Assembly: GCF_030823405.1 (NCBI RefSeq)
Contig: NZ_JAUSXC010000001.1
Location: 1,285,001 to 1,349,000, forward strand
DNA length: 64,000 nt
Reading direction: 5' to 3'
DNA from: Chryseobacterium ginsenosidimutans
Lineage (GTDB): Bacteria; Bacteroidota; Bacteroidia; Flavobacteriales; Weeksellaceae
How positions within the stretch are numbered: position 1 is the first letter of the stretch; every line of letters starts with the position of its first letter. The translations under genes were made by a program, and so were the position numbers. The notes under the pieces were generated by a model that was not told where the DNA came from, did no database searches, and was given only the letters and a program-made list of their open reading frames with translations. Below are positions 1 through 8,458 of the stretch, piece by piece.

Positions 1-351
1 ATTTTTGAAAATTCCTGAGCTTAAAAATAATCCTTCAATATAATTTCTCCGGTAAAAGTTAATGGTTAAATCAACAACCTCTTCTACGGTAAAAGCCGCT
101 CTTTTGATGTCATTCGAACTTCGGGAAACACAATACGCACAATCGTAAATACAGTGATTGGTAAGGAGAATTTTGAGAAGCGAAACGCATCGCCCGTCTT
201 CCGTATAGGTGTGACAGATCCCGCTTGCGGAACTGTCTCCTAAAGCACCTTTTTTATTCTTTCTGGAACCTCCGCTGGATGAGCATGAAACATCATATTT
301 CGCTGCATCAGCAAGGATTTCGAGTTTTTCTTTCAGGCGGTCAAAATTCAT
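1..351 (-). CDS. putative DNA modification/repair radical SAM protein (partial, C-terminus outside window)
   Basis: I read this directly from the minus strand: an open frame starts at ATG 349-351 and runs off the left edge, giving 117 codons. The N-terminal part has a Ser/Gly-rich stretch (SCSSSGGSRKNKKGALGD) and then NHCIYDCAYCVSRSS, whose C-x3-C-x2-C spacing is the radical SAM 4Fe-4S motif. This matches the N-terminus of the family usually named 'putative DNA modification/repair radical SAM protein', which is normally encoded next to a uracil-DNA-glycosylase-like protein. That partner would lie outside the window on the left. The real substrate is not known. Divergent from mvaA. Confidence 0.85.
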   Translation of the reverse strand, partial: MNFDRLKEKLEILADAAKYDVSCSSSGGSRKNKKGALGDSSASGICHTYTEDGRCVSLLKILLTNHCIYDCAYCVSRSSNDIKRAAFTVEEVVDLTINFYRRNYIEGLFLSSGIFKN

Positions 352-544
352 ATTTATAATTGAAAATGTTAATTTTAAAAACTATCCATAGTTTAAATGT
401 AGTTCCAAAATTGATAAATATCAATCTTTTTCTATTTAAGTTATCAACAAATAAGATTGACAAAATTACTATATTTACGGTCATTAATTTATGTGTGAGA
501 TCGCAAAATGGAATTATAATCACACATAATAAAAAACTATCCAT
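352..544. other. intergenic region between divergent genes
   Basis: AT-rich stretch between the radical SAM gene and mvaA. I see no good TAnnTTTG box; the nearest is TATATTTA at 470-477, which lacks the final G. Short reading frames on both strands here are low-complexity and were not accepted as genes. Confidence 0.4.
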
Positions 545-1873
545 ATGAATCATATACCGGTAGAAGGTTTTTCTAAAATCACAAAACAAGGGAAAATCGA
601 TTGGCTTGTAAACGAATATCTTGACGGAAACGAAGAATATCAAACTATATTAAAACAATATTGGAACGAAAACAGTGATCTTCAGAAGCTTCACGATGAG
701 TTTTCTGAAAATACGATCTCCAATTTTTATATGCCTTACGGAATTGCTCCGAATTTTTTAATTGACGGAAAGTTATTCGCTCTTCCTATGGCAGTTGAAG
801 AAAGTTCTGTAGTTGCAGCAGCCTCAAAAGCAGCAAAATTCTGGATTGATAAAGGTGGTTTTAAAACGACAATTATCAATAATGAAAAATTAGGCCATAC
901 TCATTTTATTTTTGATGTTGAATCTCATAAATTACAGCATTTTTTCAATTTTAATTTAAAGAAAAAATTATTTGAAGCTACGGAAGCAATCACAGCCAAT
1001 ATGAGAAATCGTGGCGGTGGAATTTTAGATATTAAGTTAATTGATAAAACTGCCGAGATGCCCAATTATTATCAGCTTAAAGCAAGCTTTGATACGGTAG
1101 ATTCAATGGGGGCAAATTTTATTAATTCTTGTTTGGAACAGTTTGGAAAAACTTTGAAGCAGGAAGTTGCCATCAGTGAAGATTTTACAGAAGAAGAAAG
1201 AAGTTCTTTACAAATTGTAATGAATATTCTTTCCAATTTTACACCGGATTGTATTGTAAGAGCTGAGGTTTCCTGTAAAATTGAAGATTTAAAAGATGAC
1301 AGCGGAATTTCTAACGAAGAATTTGCGAGAAAATTCAAACAGGCGGTTACGATTGCTGAAATTGAACCTTTCCGTGCGACCACTCACAATAAAGGAATTA
1401 TGAACGGAGTAGATGCGGTAGTAATTGCAACAGGAAATGATTTCAGAGCGACCGAGGCCTGCGCACATGCTTACGCGGCGAAAGATGGAAGATATTCCTC
1501 ATTAACACATTGTACAACCGACAACGGAATTTTCAGGTTCTGGATCGATCTTCCGATTTCTGTAGGAGTTGTAGGCGGTTTAACTAATCTTCATCCTTTG
1601 GTAAAATTCTCTTTGGCATTACTTGGAAAACCTTCTGCTCAGGAATTGATGAGTATTTTGGCAGTTTCCGGATTGGCTCAGAATTTTGGAGCGTTGCGTT
1701 CTTTGGTGACGACGGGAATTCAGAAAGGGCACATGAAAATGCATTTACTGAATATTTTAAACCAAATGGGTGCTACAGAAGAAGAAAAACAACATTTTGT
1801 AACGTATTTCAAAGATAAAACGGTAACTCATCATGAAGTTATCAATGAGTTTAACCGATTGAGAGGAAACTAA
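545..1873 (+). CDS. mvaA: hydroxymethylglutaryl-CoA reductase, class II
   Basis: 442 aa. Interconverts HMG-CoA and mevalonate; in flavobacteria, which make isoprenoids by the mevalonate pathway, the likely direction is synthesis even though databases call this class 'degradative'. Visible motifs are VEESSVVAAAS (about 84-94, catalytic Glu), RGGGI (156-160), DSMGANFINSC (186-196), HNKGIMNGVDAV with the catalytic Lys near 283, ATGNDFRA with the catalytic Asp near 299, and the C-terminal GHMKMH with the catalytic His near 396. The spacing agrees with the Pseudomonas mevalonii enzyme. Cytosolic, full length. The stop codon overlaps the ATG of the next small ORF (TAATG), so the two are probably translationally coupled. 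Confidence 0.95.
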   Translation: MNHIPVEGFSKITKQGKIDWLVNEYLDGNEEYQTILKQYWNENSDLQKLHDEFSENTISNFYMPYGIAPNFLIDGKLFALPMAVEESSVVAAASKAAKFWIDKGGFKTTIINNEKLGHTHFIFDVESHKLQHFFNFNLKKKLFEATEAITANMRNRGGGILDIKLIDKTAEMPNYYQLKASFDTVDSMGANFINSCLEQFGKTLKQEVAISEDFTEEERSSLQIVMNILSNFTPDCIVRAEVSCKIEDLKDDSGISNEEFARKFKQAVTIAEIEPFRATTHNKGIMNGVDAVVIATGNDFRATEACAHAYAAKDGRYSSLTHCTTDNGIFRFWIDLPISVGVVGGLTNLHPLVKFSLALLGKPSAQELMSILAVSGLAQNFGALRSLVTTGIQKGHMKMHLLNILNQMGATEEEKQHFVTYFKDKTVTHHEVINEFNRLRGN

Positions 1874-2040
1874 TGTTACAGATTATTCTGCCTATTGTAT
1901 TTCTGATTTTTGGGTTATTTTTAAAGAAAACCAATCATCCGGGATTCAGGAGTTCAAAAAGATTTTCCACTATGTTTATTATCTTGGGAATTTCTACGCT
2001 GACAGCGAAACTTATTTTAATGTATTTAGCATCGAAATAA
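1873..2040 (+). CDS. small two-helix membrane protein, hypothetical (55 aa)
   Basis: The frame begins at ATG 1873, overlapping the mvaA stop (TAATG), and ends at TAA 2038-2040, which in turn overlaps the ATG of the next gene. The product starts MLQIILPIVFLIFGLFLKK, has a short polar loop (TNHPGFRSSKRF) and a second hydrophobic segment (MFIILGISTLTAKLILMYLA), so it looks like a small helical-hairpin inner-membrane protein. The double overlap and the codon content make translation likely. I do not recognise a family. Its place between mvaA and a secreted protein gives no clear function. Confidence 0.65.
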   Translation: MLQIILPIVFLIFGLFLKKTNHPGFRSSKRFSTMFIILGISTLTAKLILMYLASK

Positions 2041-3110
2041 TGAAAAAGAAAATTTTATTCTTCTTATTGATTTCAGGTTTAAGTTTTTCACAACAGAAAA
2101 ATGTCGTCATTAAAAATTTGCCGCCAAAATCTGAAAACTCAGTTTTTCCGATGATTTCTTATTCTCAAAATCCAACAGTTGAAAATAAAATCAATACCTT
2201 TTTGCAGGTTGATCAGCTGGAACATGTTCCCGGAGCGGAGGGAAGTCCTTTTAAGCTGGTTTCTACAGGAAAAACTTCATACTCAAACTATGTGTATTTT
2301 TACAGTTGGGAAAAGCTGGAAACACCTAAAAATATTTTAAGTATTGCATTGGATGGTGAGGCTTCAGGAGCTTATCCTGAAGGTTTTTCAAACTGGAAGA
2401 ATTTTGATTTGAGGACGGGGAACTTTATCAATGCTAAGGATTTATTTCAGCCCAATTCAATAAAAACAGTTGAAAATTTAATTCAGAAAAGTATAAAGAA
2501 AGAGGTTAATGATTTTCTGAACGATTTAAAATCGGAGAAAAACCCATCGCAGGAAATTTTAGATCAAATTTCCATTTATGAAGAATGCTTTACAGATTTT
2601 ACGTTAGATGGTATCGAATATTATTTTGCAAAAGATAAAATTAGATTTATTGCCGGAAGATGCGCCAATCATGCAATGAGAGCGTTGGATGAGTTGGATA
2701 GTCACGTTGTTGAATTCCCTTACAGTGAGTTGGAAAAATACTGGAGTCCTTATGTGAAAAACCTGTTGTCAGGTTCAGAAAAAGTGAATAAAACAAGTTT
2801 TAATAATAAGCTCTACAAAGGAAAAATTGATGGCAAATATCCGATTACAGTTTTGATTAATAAAATATACGATGACGGTTCTTTTTCTGCGCATTATTGG
2901 TACGATAAAAATAAAAAACTGATCGAGTGGAATGGGAAGATAAAAGGAAATCATATCTCCCTCACCGAAACAGATTATTATAGCGAGGAAGCCAAACAGT
3001 GGATACTGAACGCTTTTGTAGAAGCAGATTTGCAAGGCAATAAAATAACAGGAACCTGGCAGGATTATAAAACAAAAAAATATTTAAAACTAGAATTAGA
3101 AGAATTATAA
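2040..3110 (+). CDS. secreted DUF3298/RsiV-like protein
   Basis: 356 aa with an N-terminal signal peptide (MKKKILFFLLISGLSFS before QQ). The central part (about 95-245) has the look of a DUF3298-type domain: a 'FDLRTG..INAKDLF' segment followed by 'FTLDGIEYYFAKDKIRFIAG', as in the RsiV/PdaC-related proteins of Bacteroidota. A C-terminal region (about 265-356) resembles a small beta domain. Probably periplasmic or surface-exposed. Function is not known. The start overlaps the stop of the 55-aa membrane ORF by one base and only one base separates its stop from the next gene, so it sits in an mvaA-led operon. The family call is moderate. Confidence 0.65.
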   Translation: MKKKILFFLLISGLSFSQQKNVVIKNLPPKSENSVFPMISYSQNPTVENKINTFLQVDQLEHVPGAEGSPFKLVSTGKTSYSNYVYFYSWEKLETPKNILSIALDGEASGAYPEGFSNWKNFDLRTGNFINAKDLFQPNSIKTVENLIQKSIKKEVNDFLNDLKSEKNPSQEILDQISIYEECFTDFTLDGIEYYFAKDKIRFIAGRCANHAMRALDELDSHVVEFPYSELEKYWSPYVKNLLSGSEKVNKTSFNNKLYKGKIDGKYPITVLINKIYDDGSFSAHYWYDKNKKLIEWNGKIKGNHISLTETDYYSEEAKQWILNAFVEADLQGNKITGTWQDYKTKKYLKLELEEL

Positions 3111-3111
3111 A

Positions 3112-3498
3112 ATGAAAACAATTACTTTAGTTTTTGGTGCTGTATACGGAATGTTATCCGTGATTTTGGGTGCATTCGGCGCGCACGCTTTAAAGAAAAT
3201 TTTATCTGTGGAAAAACTGGAAAGTTTTGAAACAGGAGTGAGATATCAAATGTATGCTGCCTTCTTTTTACTGATTGTCGGTTATATCCTGAAATTTGAC
3301 ACAACATCTCAAAAATGGATTTCTATTTTAATGATTGCAGGAACAATACTGTTTTCTTTCAGTATTTACGGATTGAGTTTACAGGATTATTTAGGAGCTA
3401 ACTTAAAATTTTTAGGTCCAATCACTCCGCTTGGAGGGTTGTTGATGATTTTAAGCTGGGGAATGTTAATTCTTTACTTTGCTAAAAATAAAATATAA
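3112..3498 (+). CDS. DUF423 family membrane protein
   Basis: 128 aa, about four transmembrane helices. The N-terminal pattern 'GAVYGMLSVILGAFGAHALKK' with the GAFGAHALK core and the later 'ETGVRYQMYAAFFLL' and 'PLGGLLMILSW' are hallmarks of DUF423 (YgdD-like) proteins. The function of the family is unknown. It follows the previous stop by one base and is probably co-transcribed. Confidence 0.85.
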   Translation: MKTITLVFGAVYGMLSVILGAFGAHALKKILSVEKLESFETGVRYQMYAAFFLLIVGYILKFDTTSQKWISILMIAGTILFSFSIYGLSLQDYLGANLKFLGPITPLGGLLMILSWGMLILYFAKNKI

Positions 3499-3551
3499 GA
3501 AAGGCTTAAAGCATTAATTACAAATGATGATCGTAATTTAAAATAATTAAA

Positions 3552-4829
3552 ATGAAAATCAACAGAAGAAGACGGATTATCAGAACATTTGATCTTTTGG
3601 ATCAGCCCATCAGATTTAATCCTTTTGTATTTAGCCGTACTTTTTTCATGTGGGCAATTACGGGTTTGGTCGGCGGAATTATCGCGGGTCTCTATTGGAT
3701 CGTTCTTGAGCATTTCACTGAGTTTTTAGCAGAATTCCAAGGTTGGATGGTTATTCCGACAATGGCAATTTGTGGTTTGTTGGCGGGTTTGGTGATTCAT
3801 TTTATTGGTGATCCGGGAGAAATTCATTTGATTGTTAATAATATCAGATTTAATAAAGGAAAATTAGACCCGAAAAATAATCCTTCCATGATTTTGTCGT
3901 CGCTTTTTTGTGTGGCATCAGGTGGAAGTTTGGGGCCGGAAGCTCCTCTGGTTCAGGTAACGGGTTCTACAGGCACGTATTTAGGGAAATTGTTCAGGCT
4001 GAAAGGAGAAGAATTACGTTCTTTAAGTATTGCAGGGATGGCGTCTGGTTTTACGGCTTTGTTTGGTGCTCCGTTGGGAGGAAGTCTTTTTTCACTGGAA
4101 ATTCTGCATCATAAACATGCGGTTGAATATTACAAAGCGATTATTCCGGCATTGGTGGCAAGCTGTTTCAGTTATGTGATGTTTGCTTTGATTATCCATT
4201 TGGGAATCGGTGCTGCCTGGGATTTGAAAGCCTATCATTACGCAGGAGTTTATGATTTCGCCTATGCAACAGCTTTTGGAATTGTAGGAACTTTATTCGG
4301 CTGGATCTTCATTTTTGTAGTAAAATTTTTCAAGAAAGTTTTTGAATACAGAAATTTTCCAATTTATATCAAAACATTGGTTGGCGGAATTGTTTTAGGA
4401 ATTATAGCCTTCTATTTTCCACTGACGAGATATTTCGGACACAACGAAATCAACCAATTAATTAACGGAAACTTTGCTTTAAACTTTTTAATTTTAATCT
4501 TAATTTTCAAAATATTAGCGATCGCAATTACCGTAACTTCGGGTTGGAGAGGTGGTTTTATCATTCCATTATTCTTTGTAGGAACAACATTGGGATTAAT
4601 TATTCATCATCTTTTCCCAACGGTTGATACTACTTTGGCAATTGTAAGCTGTATGGCTGCAATTAATGCCTGTGTGACGCGAACTCCAATGAGTACAACG
4701 ATCATTCTGGGAACTTTAACGGGTTTTACGTATTTCGTTCCGATACTTTTTGCAAGTTTAACAGGGTATTTTCTGGCCCCAAGAATTCCGTTTATCGGCT
4801 CACAGTCTGAGAAATTATCTGAAGAATAA
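3552..4829 (+). CDS. ClC-family chloride channel/transporter
   Basis: 425 aa, polytopic. The ClC signature region reads GGSLGPEAPLVQ (about 124-135) and a second anion-site motif GWRGGFIIP lies further on (GxFxP type). In canonical ClC exchangers the third residue of GREGP is the gating glutamate; here that position is Leu 127 and a Glu follows the Pro (Glu 130). This variant occurs in a sub-group of bacterial ClC proteins, so ion coupling may differ. No CBS domains. It follows DUF423 by 53 bp. Confidence 0.9.
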   Translation: MKINRRRRIIRTFDLLDQPIRFNPFVFSRTFFMWAITGLVGGIIAGLYWIVLEHFTEFLAEFQGWMVIPTMAICGLLAGLVIHFIGDPGEIHLIVNNIRFNKGKLDPKNNPSMILSSLFCVASGGSLGPEAPLVQVTGSTGTYLGKLFRLKGEELRSLSIAGMASGFTALFGAPLGGSLFSLEILHHKHAVEYYKAIIPALVASCFSYVMFALIIHLGIGAAWDLKAYHYAGVYDFAYATAFGIVGTLFGWIFIFVVKFFKKVFEYRNFPIYIKTLVGGIVLGIIAFYFPLTRYFGHNEINQLINGNFALNFLILILIFKILAIAITVTSGWRGGFIIPLFFVGTTLGLIIHHLFPTVDTTLAIVSCMAAINACVTRTPMSTTIILGTLTGFTYFVPILFASLTGYFLAPRIPFIGSQSEKLSEE

Positions 4830-4892
4830 GGCAAATTTGATTGATATGTTAAAAATCAAGTTCTTTGGACTTTAAATTTTAAGTCAATAAAC

Positions 4893-4922
4893 TTGAACTT
4901 CCGTGTCTTTTTAGTAAATTTG
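4893..4922 (+). promoter_or_regulatory. promoter of sucC (Bacteroidota type)
   Basis: TTG at 4893-4895, 19 bp, then TAAATTTG at 4915-4922, a full match to the TTG-N17-23-TAnnTTTG consensus. An imperfect inverted repeat (about 4857-4897, arms TCAAGTT and AACTTGA) sits just upstream. Confidence 0.75.
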
Positions 4923-4960
4923 TCAACCTTTAAATTTTAAAATAAAATAATAAAAATAAT

Positions 4961-6151
4961 ATGAATCTTCACGAGTATCAATCAAAAGAGATTTTATCAA
5001 AGTACGGAGTAGCAATCCAACGTGGTTTTGTAGCTAATAATGTAGACGAAGCTGTAGCTGCTGCTGAAAAATTGACTGCTGAGACCGGAGCGCAGGCTTG
5101 GGTTGTAAAAGCACAGATTCACGCAGGTGGTCGTGGTAAAGGTGGTGGTGTTAAGTTCTCTCCAAACATGGATAAACTTAAAGAAAACGCTCAAAACATC
5201 ATCGGAATGCAGTTGGTAACTCCACAAACTTCTGCTGAAGGTAAATTGGTAAATTCGGTATTGGTTGCAGAGGATGTGTATTATCCTGGAGAATCTGAAA
5301 CTAAAGAATTTTATGTTTCTATTCTTTTAGACAGAGCTGAAGGTAAAAATACAATCGTATATTCTACTGAAGGTGGTATGGATATTGAGCACGTTGCAGA
5401 AGTAACTCCTCATTTGATCCACAACGAATTGATCGATCCAGCTTTGGGTCTTCAAGGTTTTCAGGCTAGAAAAATTGCTTTCAACTTAGGTCTTGAAGGG
5501 AATGCTTTCAAAGAATTCACAAAATTCATTACTTCTTTATATAACGCTTATGTAGGAATTGATGCTTCTCTTTTCGAAATCAACCCTGTATTAAAAACTT
5601 CTGATAACAAAATTATCGCTGTAGATGCAAAAGTAACTTTGGATGGTAACTCATTGTTCCGTCACAAGGATCTTGAAGCATTGAGAGATACGAGAGAGGA
5701 AGATCCTATGGATGTTGAAGCTGGTGAAGCTGGTCTTAACTTCGTAAAATTAGACGGTAACGTTGCTTGTATGGTAAACGGAGCAGGTCTTGCAATGGCA
5801 ACGATGGATATTATCAAATTATCTGGAGGTAGCCCTGCAAACTTCCTTGACGTAGGTGGAACTGCTGATGCTCAGAGAGTACAGACTGCTTTCGGAATTA
5901 TCTTGAGAGATCCAAACGTAAAAGCTATTTTGATCAATATCTTCGGAGGTATCGTAAGATGTGACAGAGTTGCTCAGGGTGTTGTAGACGCTTATAAAGC
6001 AATGGGTAGCCTTCCGGTTCCATTGATCGTAAGATTACAGGGAACTAACGCTGTTGAAGCTAAAAGATTAATTGATGAGTCAGGTCTTCCTGTACACTCT
6101 GCAATTACTTTAGAAGAAGCTGCAAACAAAGTAAAAGAAGTTTTAGCTTAA
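4961..6151 (+). CDS. sucC: succinyl-CoA synthetase (ADP-forming) beta subunit
   Basis: 396 aa, usual length. Converts succinyl-CoA, ADP and phosphate to succinate, CoA and ATP in the TCA cycle, together with SucD. An N-terminal ATP-grasp domain starts MNLHEYQSKEILSKYG and continues with VVKAQIHAGGRGKGGGVK. The C-terminal CoA-ligase-type domain shows FLDVGGTAD and INIFGGIVRCD. Monocistronic here: it has its own promoter and a hairpin terminator follows, so sucD must be elsewhere in the genome. Codon choice is more biased than in its neighbours, as expected of a highly expressed gene. Confidence 0.98.
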   Translation: MNLHEYQSKEILSKYGVAIQRGFVANNVDEAVAAAEKLTAETGAQAWVVKAQIHAGGRGKGGGVKFSPNMDKLKENAQNIIGMQLVTPQTSAEGKLVNSVLVAEDVYYPGESETKEFYVSILLDRAEGKNTIVYSTEGGMDIEHVAEVTPHLIHNELIDPALGLQGFQARKIAFNLGLEGNAFKEFTKFITSLYNAYVGIDASLFEINPVLKTSDNKIIAVDAKVTLDGNSLFRHKDLEALRDTREEDPMDVEAGEAGLNFVKLDGNVACMVNGAGLAMATMDIIKLSGGSPANFLDVGGTADAQRVQTAFGIILRDPNVKAILINIFGGIVRCDRVAQGVVDAYKAMGSLPVPLIVRLQGTNAVEAKRLIDESGLPVHSAITLEEAANKVKEVLA

Positions 6152-6176
6152 TACTAAAATTTTTATATAAATTAGA

Positions 6177-6204
6177 AACCGTTTCATTTTTGGAACGGTT
6201 TTTT
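6177..6204 (+). terminator. rho-independent terminator of sucC
   Basis: Inverted repeat AACCGTT (6177-6183) / AACGGTT (6194-6200) followed by a T run, 26 bp after the sucC stop. Confidence 0.85.
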
Positions 6205-6229
6205 AATGCATTATAAAAAACTTATTTTC

Positions 6230-6727
6230 ATGAAAAATTTACAAGTTCCAAACCCTTGCTCTGAAAATTGGGAATTAATGTCTCCTCAGGAAAAAGGGAG
6301 GTTCTGTTCTGTCTGCAGCAAATGTGTGATTGATTTTACCCAAAAACATCCGCAAGAGATTCAACAGATTTTTGCCGAAAGAAAGGATGAGAATATTTGC
6401 GGAAGATTTTACAGTGATCAATTAACCAATAATGAAGCTAAGTCTGAAAAGATAAAAACTCAATTCTTTAAGTATATTCCTTCCTATTTTCAAAATAATA
6501 GACTAACACTAGCTCTTTTTTCTTTGATTTTATTTTTGACAGGATGTTCCAAACAGAAAGAAGAATCCTGTACAATGACTACAGGTGTAGCAGTTGTAGA
6601 TCTGGAAATAGATACCATAAAAAATAAAGATTTTGTAATGGGTGAGCCTCTTGCGATTGAAAATGATTCGGTAGCTAAAATTCATAAAAAAGATAGTATT
6701 GCTTTAAAAAAGAGATCTTCAAAATAA
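6230..6727 (+). CDS. hypothetical protein with Cys-rich N-terminus and one TM segment
   Basis: The frame is open from an ATG at 6206, but that ATG lies right at the end of the sucC terminator; I prefer ATG 6230, giving 165 aa beginning MKNLQVPNPCSENW. The N-terminal domain has the pattern PNPCSENWELMSP...GRFCSVCSKCVIDF, a Cys cluster that recurs in flavobacterial proteins and might bind a metal. A hydrophobic segment (LTLALFSLILFLTGC) ends in a lipobox-like LTGC but is internal, so it is more likely a TM helix. The Lys/Ser-rich tail would be periplasmic. Function unknown. Confidence 0.65.
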   Translation: MKNLQVPNPCSENWELMSPQEKGRFCSVCSKCVIDFTQKHPQEIQQIFAERKDENICGRFYSDQLTNNEAKSEKIKTQFFKYIPSYFQNNRLTLALFSLILFLTGCSKQKEESCTMTTGVAVVDLEIDTIKNKDFVMGEPLAIENDSVAKIHKKDSIALKKRSSK

Positions 6728-6733
6728 AGTTTT

Positions 6734-7615
6734 TCATTTATCCGGGGTCTCTGTTAAGCCATTCTCGCTTGTGATGCTGATGCTTGTAGGTGTAACCAAT
6801 TGTATACTGTCTGAGTCTAATCTTTGTTTGATTTTCAAAAGTGCTTCACTTTTTAACAGTACCATATTGGCTCCGATTTTCATCCAGAATTTTGCCTGAA
6901 TATTAAAAGCACCTTGTTTCAGATCAGTAAAAATAACTTCAACGGTATCTAATCTGTCAACATTTTCCAAACTTTTTATAATTTCTAAAATTCCTTTCTG
7001 CGCTTTGTTGATATCTTCATCTGCAGGAATCTCAAAATTTAAAATAATTCTTCGCTGAGGTGAAGCAGTAATATTATAAAATGGCGCATTAAAAATAACC
7101 TGATTCGGAATGTATGCTTTTTTTCCGTCATCGGTAATGATTTTTGTAGTTAGAAATCCTATTTCCTGTACCGTTCCGGAATGACTTCCGATGGTAATAT
7201 AATCTCCTACTTTAAAAGCTTTGTCAATACCAATCAGCATTCCTGAAAATATACTTGAAACAAGATCTTTCAAGGCAACTCCGGCAATAACTCCGGCAAC
7301 TCCTAGGCTTCCGATAAATTTCCATAGAAAACCGCTGAGGCCCATAATTTCTAAGGCAATGAATGTTCCCATTACCATAATTAGAAACCTGAAAATACTG
7401 ATTAAAGTTACCAAAGAACTTTCTTTTTTACTTTTAGGAAAAAATTTATGAAATAGTTTTACCGCTATTTGACTTAAATATTTACTTGTAATCAGAAAAA
7501 AAGAAAATACCAAAACTCCTACAATAAGCTTTGGAGTGAGTTCTGCAAACTTCATATACCAGTTTTCCAGTACTTTATATACGACATCGATGTACCTTAA
7601 ACCATTTTTCTGCAT
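6734..7615 (-). CDS. small-conductance mechanosensitive channel (MscS family)
   Basis: 293 aa. Three N-terminal transmembrane helices, then the pore-lining helix and upper beta domain typical of MscS: GVAGVIAGVALKDLVSSIFSGMLIGIDKAFKVGDYI, followed by GTVQEIGFLTTKI and IPNQVIFNAPFYN. Inner-membrane channel that opens under membrane tension and protects against hypo-osmotic shock. Same size as the short MscS class. Convergent with the preceding gene, with only 6 bp between the stops. Confidence 0.93.
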   Translation of the reverse strand: MQKNGLRYIDVVYKVLENWYMKFAELTPKLIVGVLVFSFFLITSKYLSQIAVKLFHKFFPKSKKESSLVTLISIFRFLIMVMGTFIALEIMGLSGFLWKFIGSLGVAGVIAGVALKDLVSSIFSGMLIGIDKAFKVGDYITIGSHSGTVQEIGFLTTKIITDDGKKAYIPNQVIFNAPFYNITASPQRRIILNFEIPADEDINKAQKGILEIIKSLENVDRLDTVEVIFTDLKQGAFNIQAKFWMKIGANMVLLKSEALLKIKQRLDSDSIQLVTPTSISITSENGLTETPDK

Positions 7616-7662
7616 GAGTGGAAATTTATTTTAACTAAAGATATAATTTTTAAACAAAAATT

Positions 7663-7692
7663 TTGCCAGTTTCAAAAAGTCTATTAAATTTG
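7663..7692 (+). promoter_or_regulatory. promoter of the peroxiredoxin gene
   Basis: TTG at 7663-7665, 19 bp, then TAAATTTG at 7685-7692. The spacing and boxes are the same as at sucC. Confidence 0.75.
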
Positions 7693-7715
7693 TAGACTAA
7701 TAAAAACAAAATATT

Positions 7716-8351
7716 ATGTCAATTAAACTAGGAGATACAGCACCAAACTTTCAGGCAGAAACATCTGCAGGTGATATTGATTTTTATGATTATTTAGGAG
7801 ATGCCTGGGGGATTTTATTTTCTCACCCTGCAGATTATACTCCGGTTTGTACCACAGAACTTGGATATACTTCAAAACTGAAGTCAGAATTTGAAAAAAG
7901 AGGAACAAAGGTCATTGCTTTGAGTGTAGATGGAGTAGAAGATCATCAAAACTGGATTAAAGATATTAATGAGACCCAAAATACGGATGTACAATTTCCT
8001 ATCATTGCGGATAAAGAAAGGAAAATCTCCGAATTGTATGATTTTATTCATCCAAATGCTTCTGCAACAGCAACAGTTCGTTCTTTATTAATTATCGATC
8101 CTGCTAAAAAGGTAAGATTAATTATTACTTATCCTGCTTCTACGGGAAGAAATTTCAATGAAATTTTAAGAGTGCTGGATTCATTGCAATTAGTTGATTT
8201 ACATAAAATAGCAACTCCGGTAAATTGGGAAAACGGGCAGGATGTTATTGTACCACCGACAATTTCTACGGAAAATGCAAGAAAAATATTTCCGAAAGGA
8301 GTGACAGAAATAAAGCCGTATCTGAGATATACGCCCCAACCGAATACATGA
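7716..8351 (+). CDS. 1-Cys peroxiredoxin (Prx6 type)
   Basis: 211 aa. Reduces peroxides. The N-terminal thioredoxin-fold part has FSHPADYTPVCTTELG, with the peroxidatic Cys at 45 in PVCTTE. The length and the C-terminal extension (PVNWENGQDVIVPPTIS.., FPKGVTEIKPYLRYT) are those of the Prx6/1-Cys class, not of AhpC. Cytosolic; no signal peptide. Single-gene unit with its own promoter and a strong terminator. Confidence 0.93.
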   Translation: MSIKLGDTAPNFQAETSAGDIDFYDYLGDAWGILFSHPADYTPVCTTELGYTSKLKSEFEKRGTKVIALSVDGVEDHQNWIKDINETQNTDVQFPIIADKERKISELYDFIHPNASATATVRSLLIIDPAKKVRLIITYPASTGRNFNEILRVLDSLQLVDLHKIATPVNWENGQDVIVPPTISTENARKIFPKGVTEIKPYLRYTPQPNT

Positions 8352-8390
8352 TTTATTTGATTTTTTATAGTTTAGTTTTAATTTGTACGA

Positions 8391-8424
8391 AAATCGCCCC
8401 GGAAATTTTTCCGGGGCGATTTCA
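8391..8424. terminator. bidirectional terminator
   Basis: Very stable inverted repeat: AAATCGCCCCGGAAA (8391-8405), loop of Ts, TTTCCGGGGCGATTT, then T-rich. It lies between the peroxiredoxin gene and the convergent barrel gene, so it can serve both. Confidence 0.9.
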
Positions 8425-8458
8425 TTTTACGTGTATATATGTGTGTGTGAAGTGATTC

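Noticed and set aside
360..548. 62-aa plus-strand frame upstream of mvaA
   Set aside because: AT-rich low-complexity product in intergenic DNA that ends at the mvaA start; no homology-like features.
341..643. 100-aa minus-strand frame between the radical SAM gene and mvaA
   Set aside because: Overlaps both genes out of frame; hydrophobic Phe/Ile-rich product is typical of AT-rich antisense DNA.
8225..8455. 76-aa plus-strand frame after the peroxiredoxin
   Set aside because: Overlaps the peroxiredoxin in another frame and reads through the terminator hairpin.
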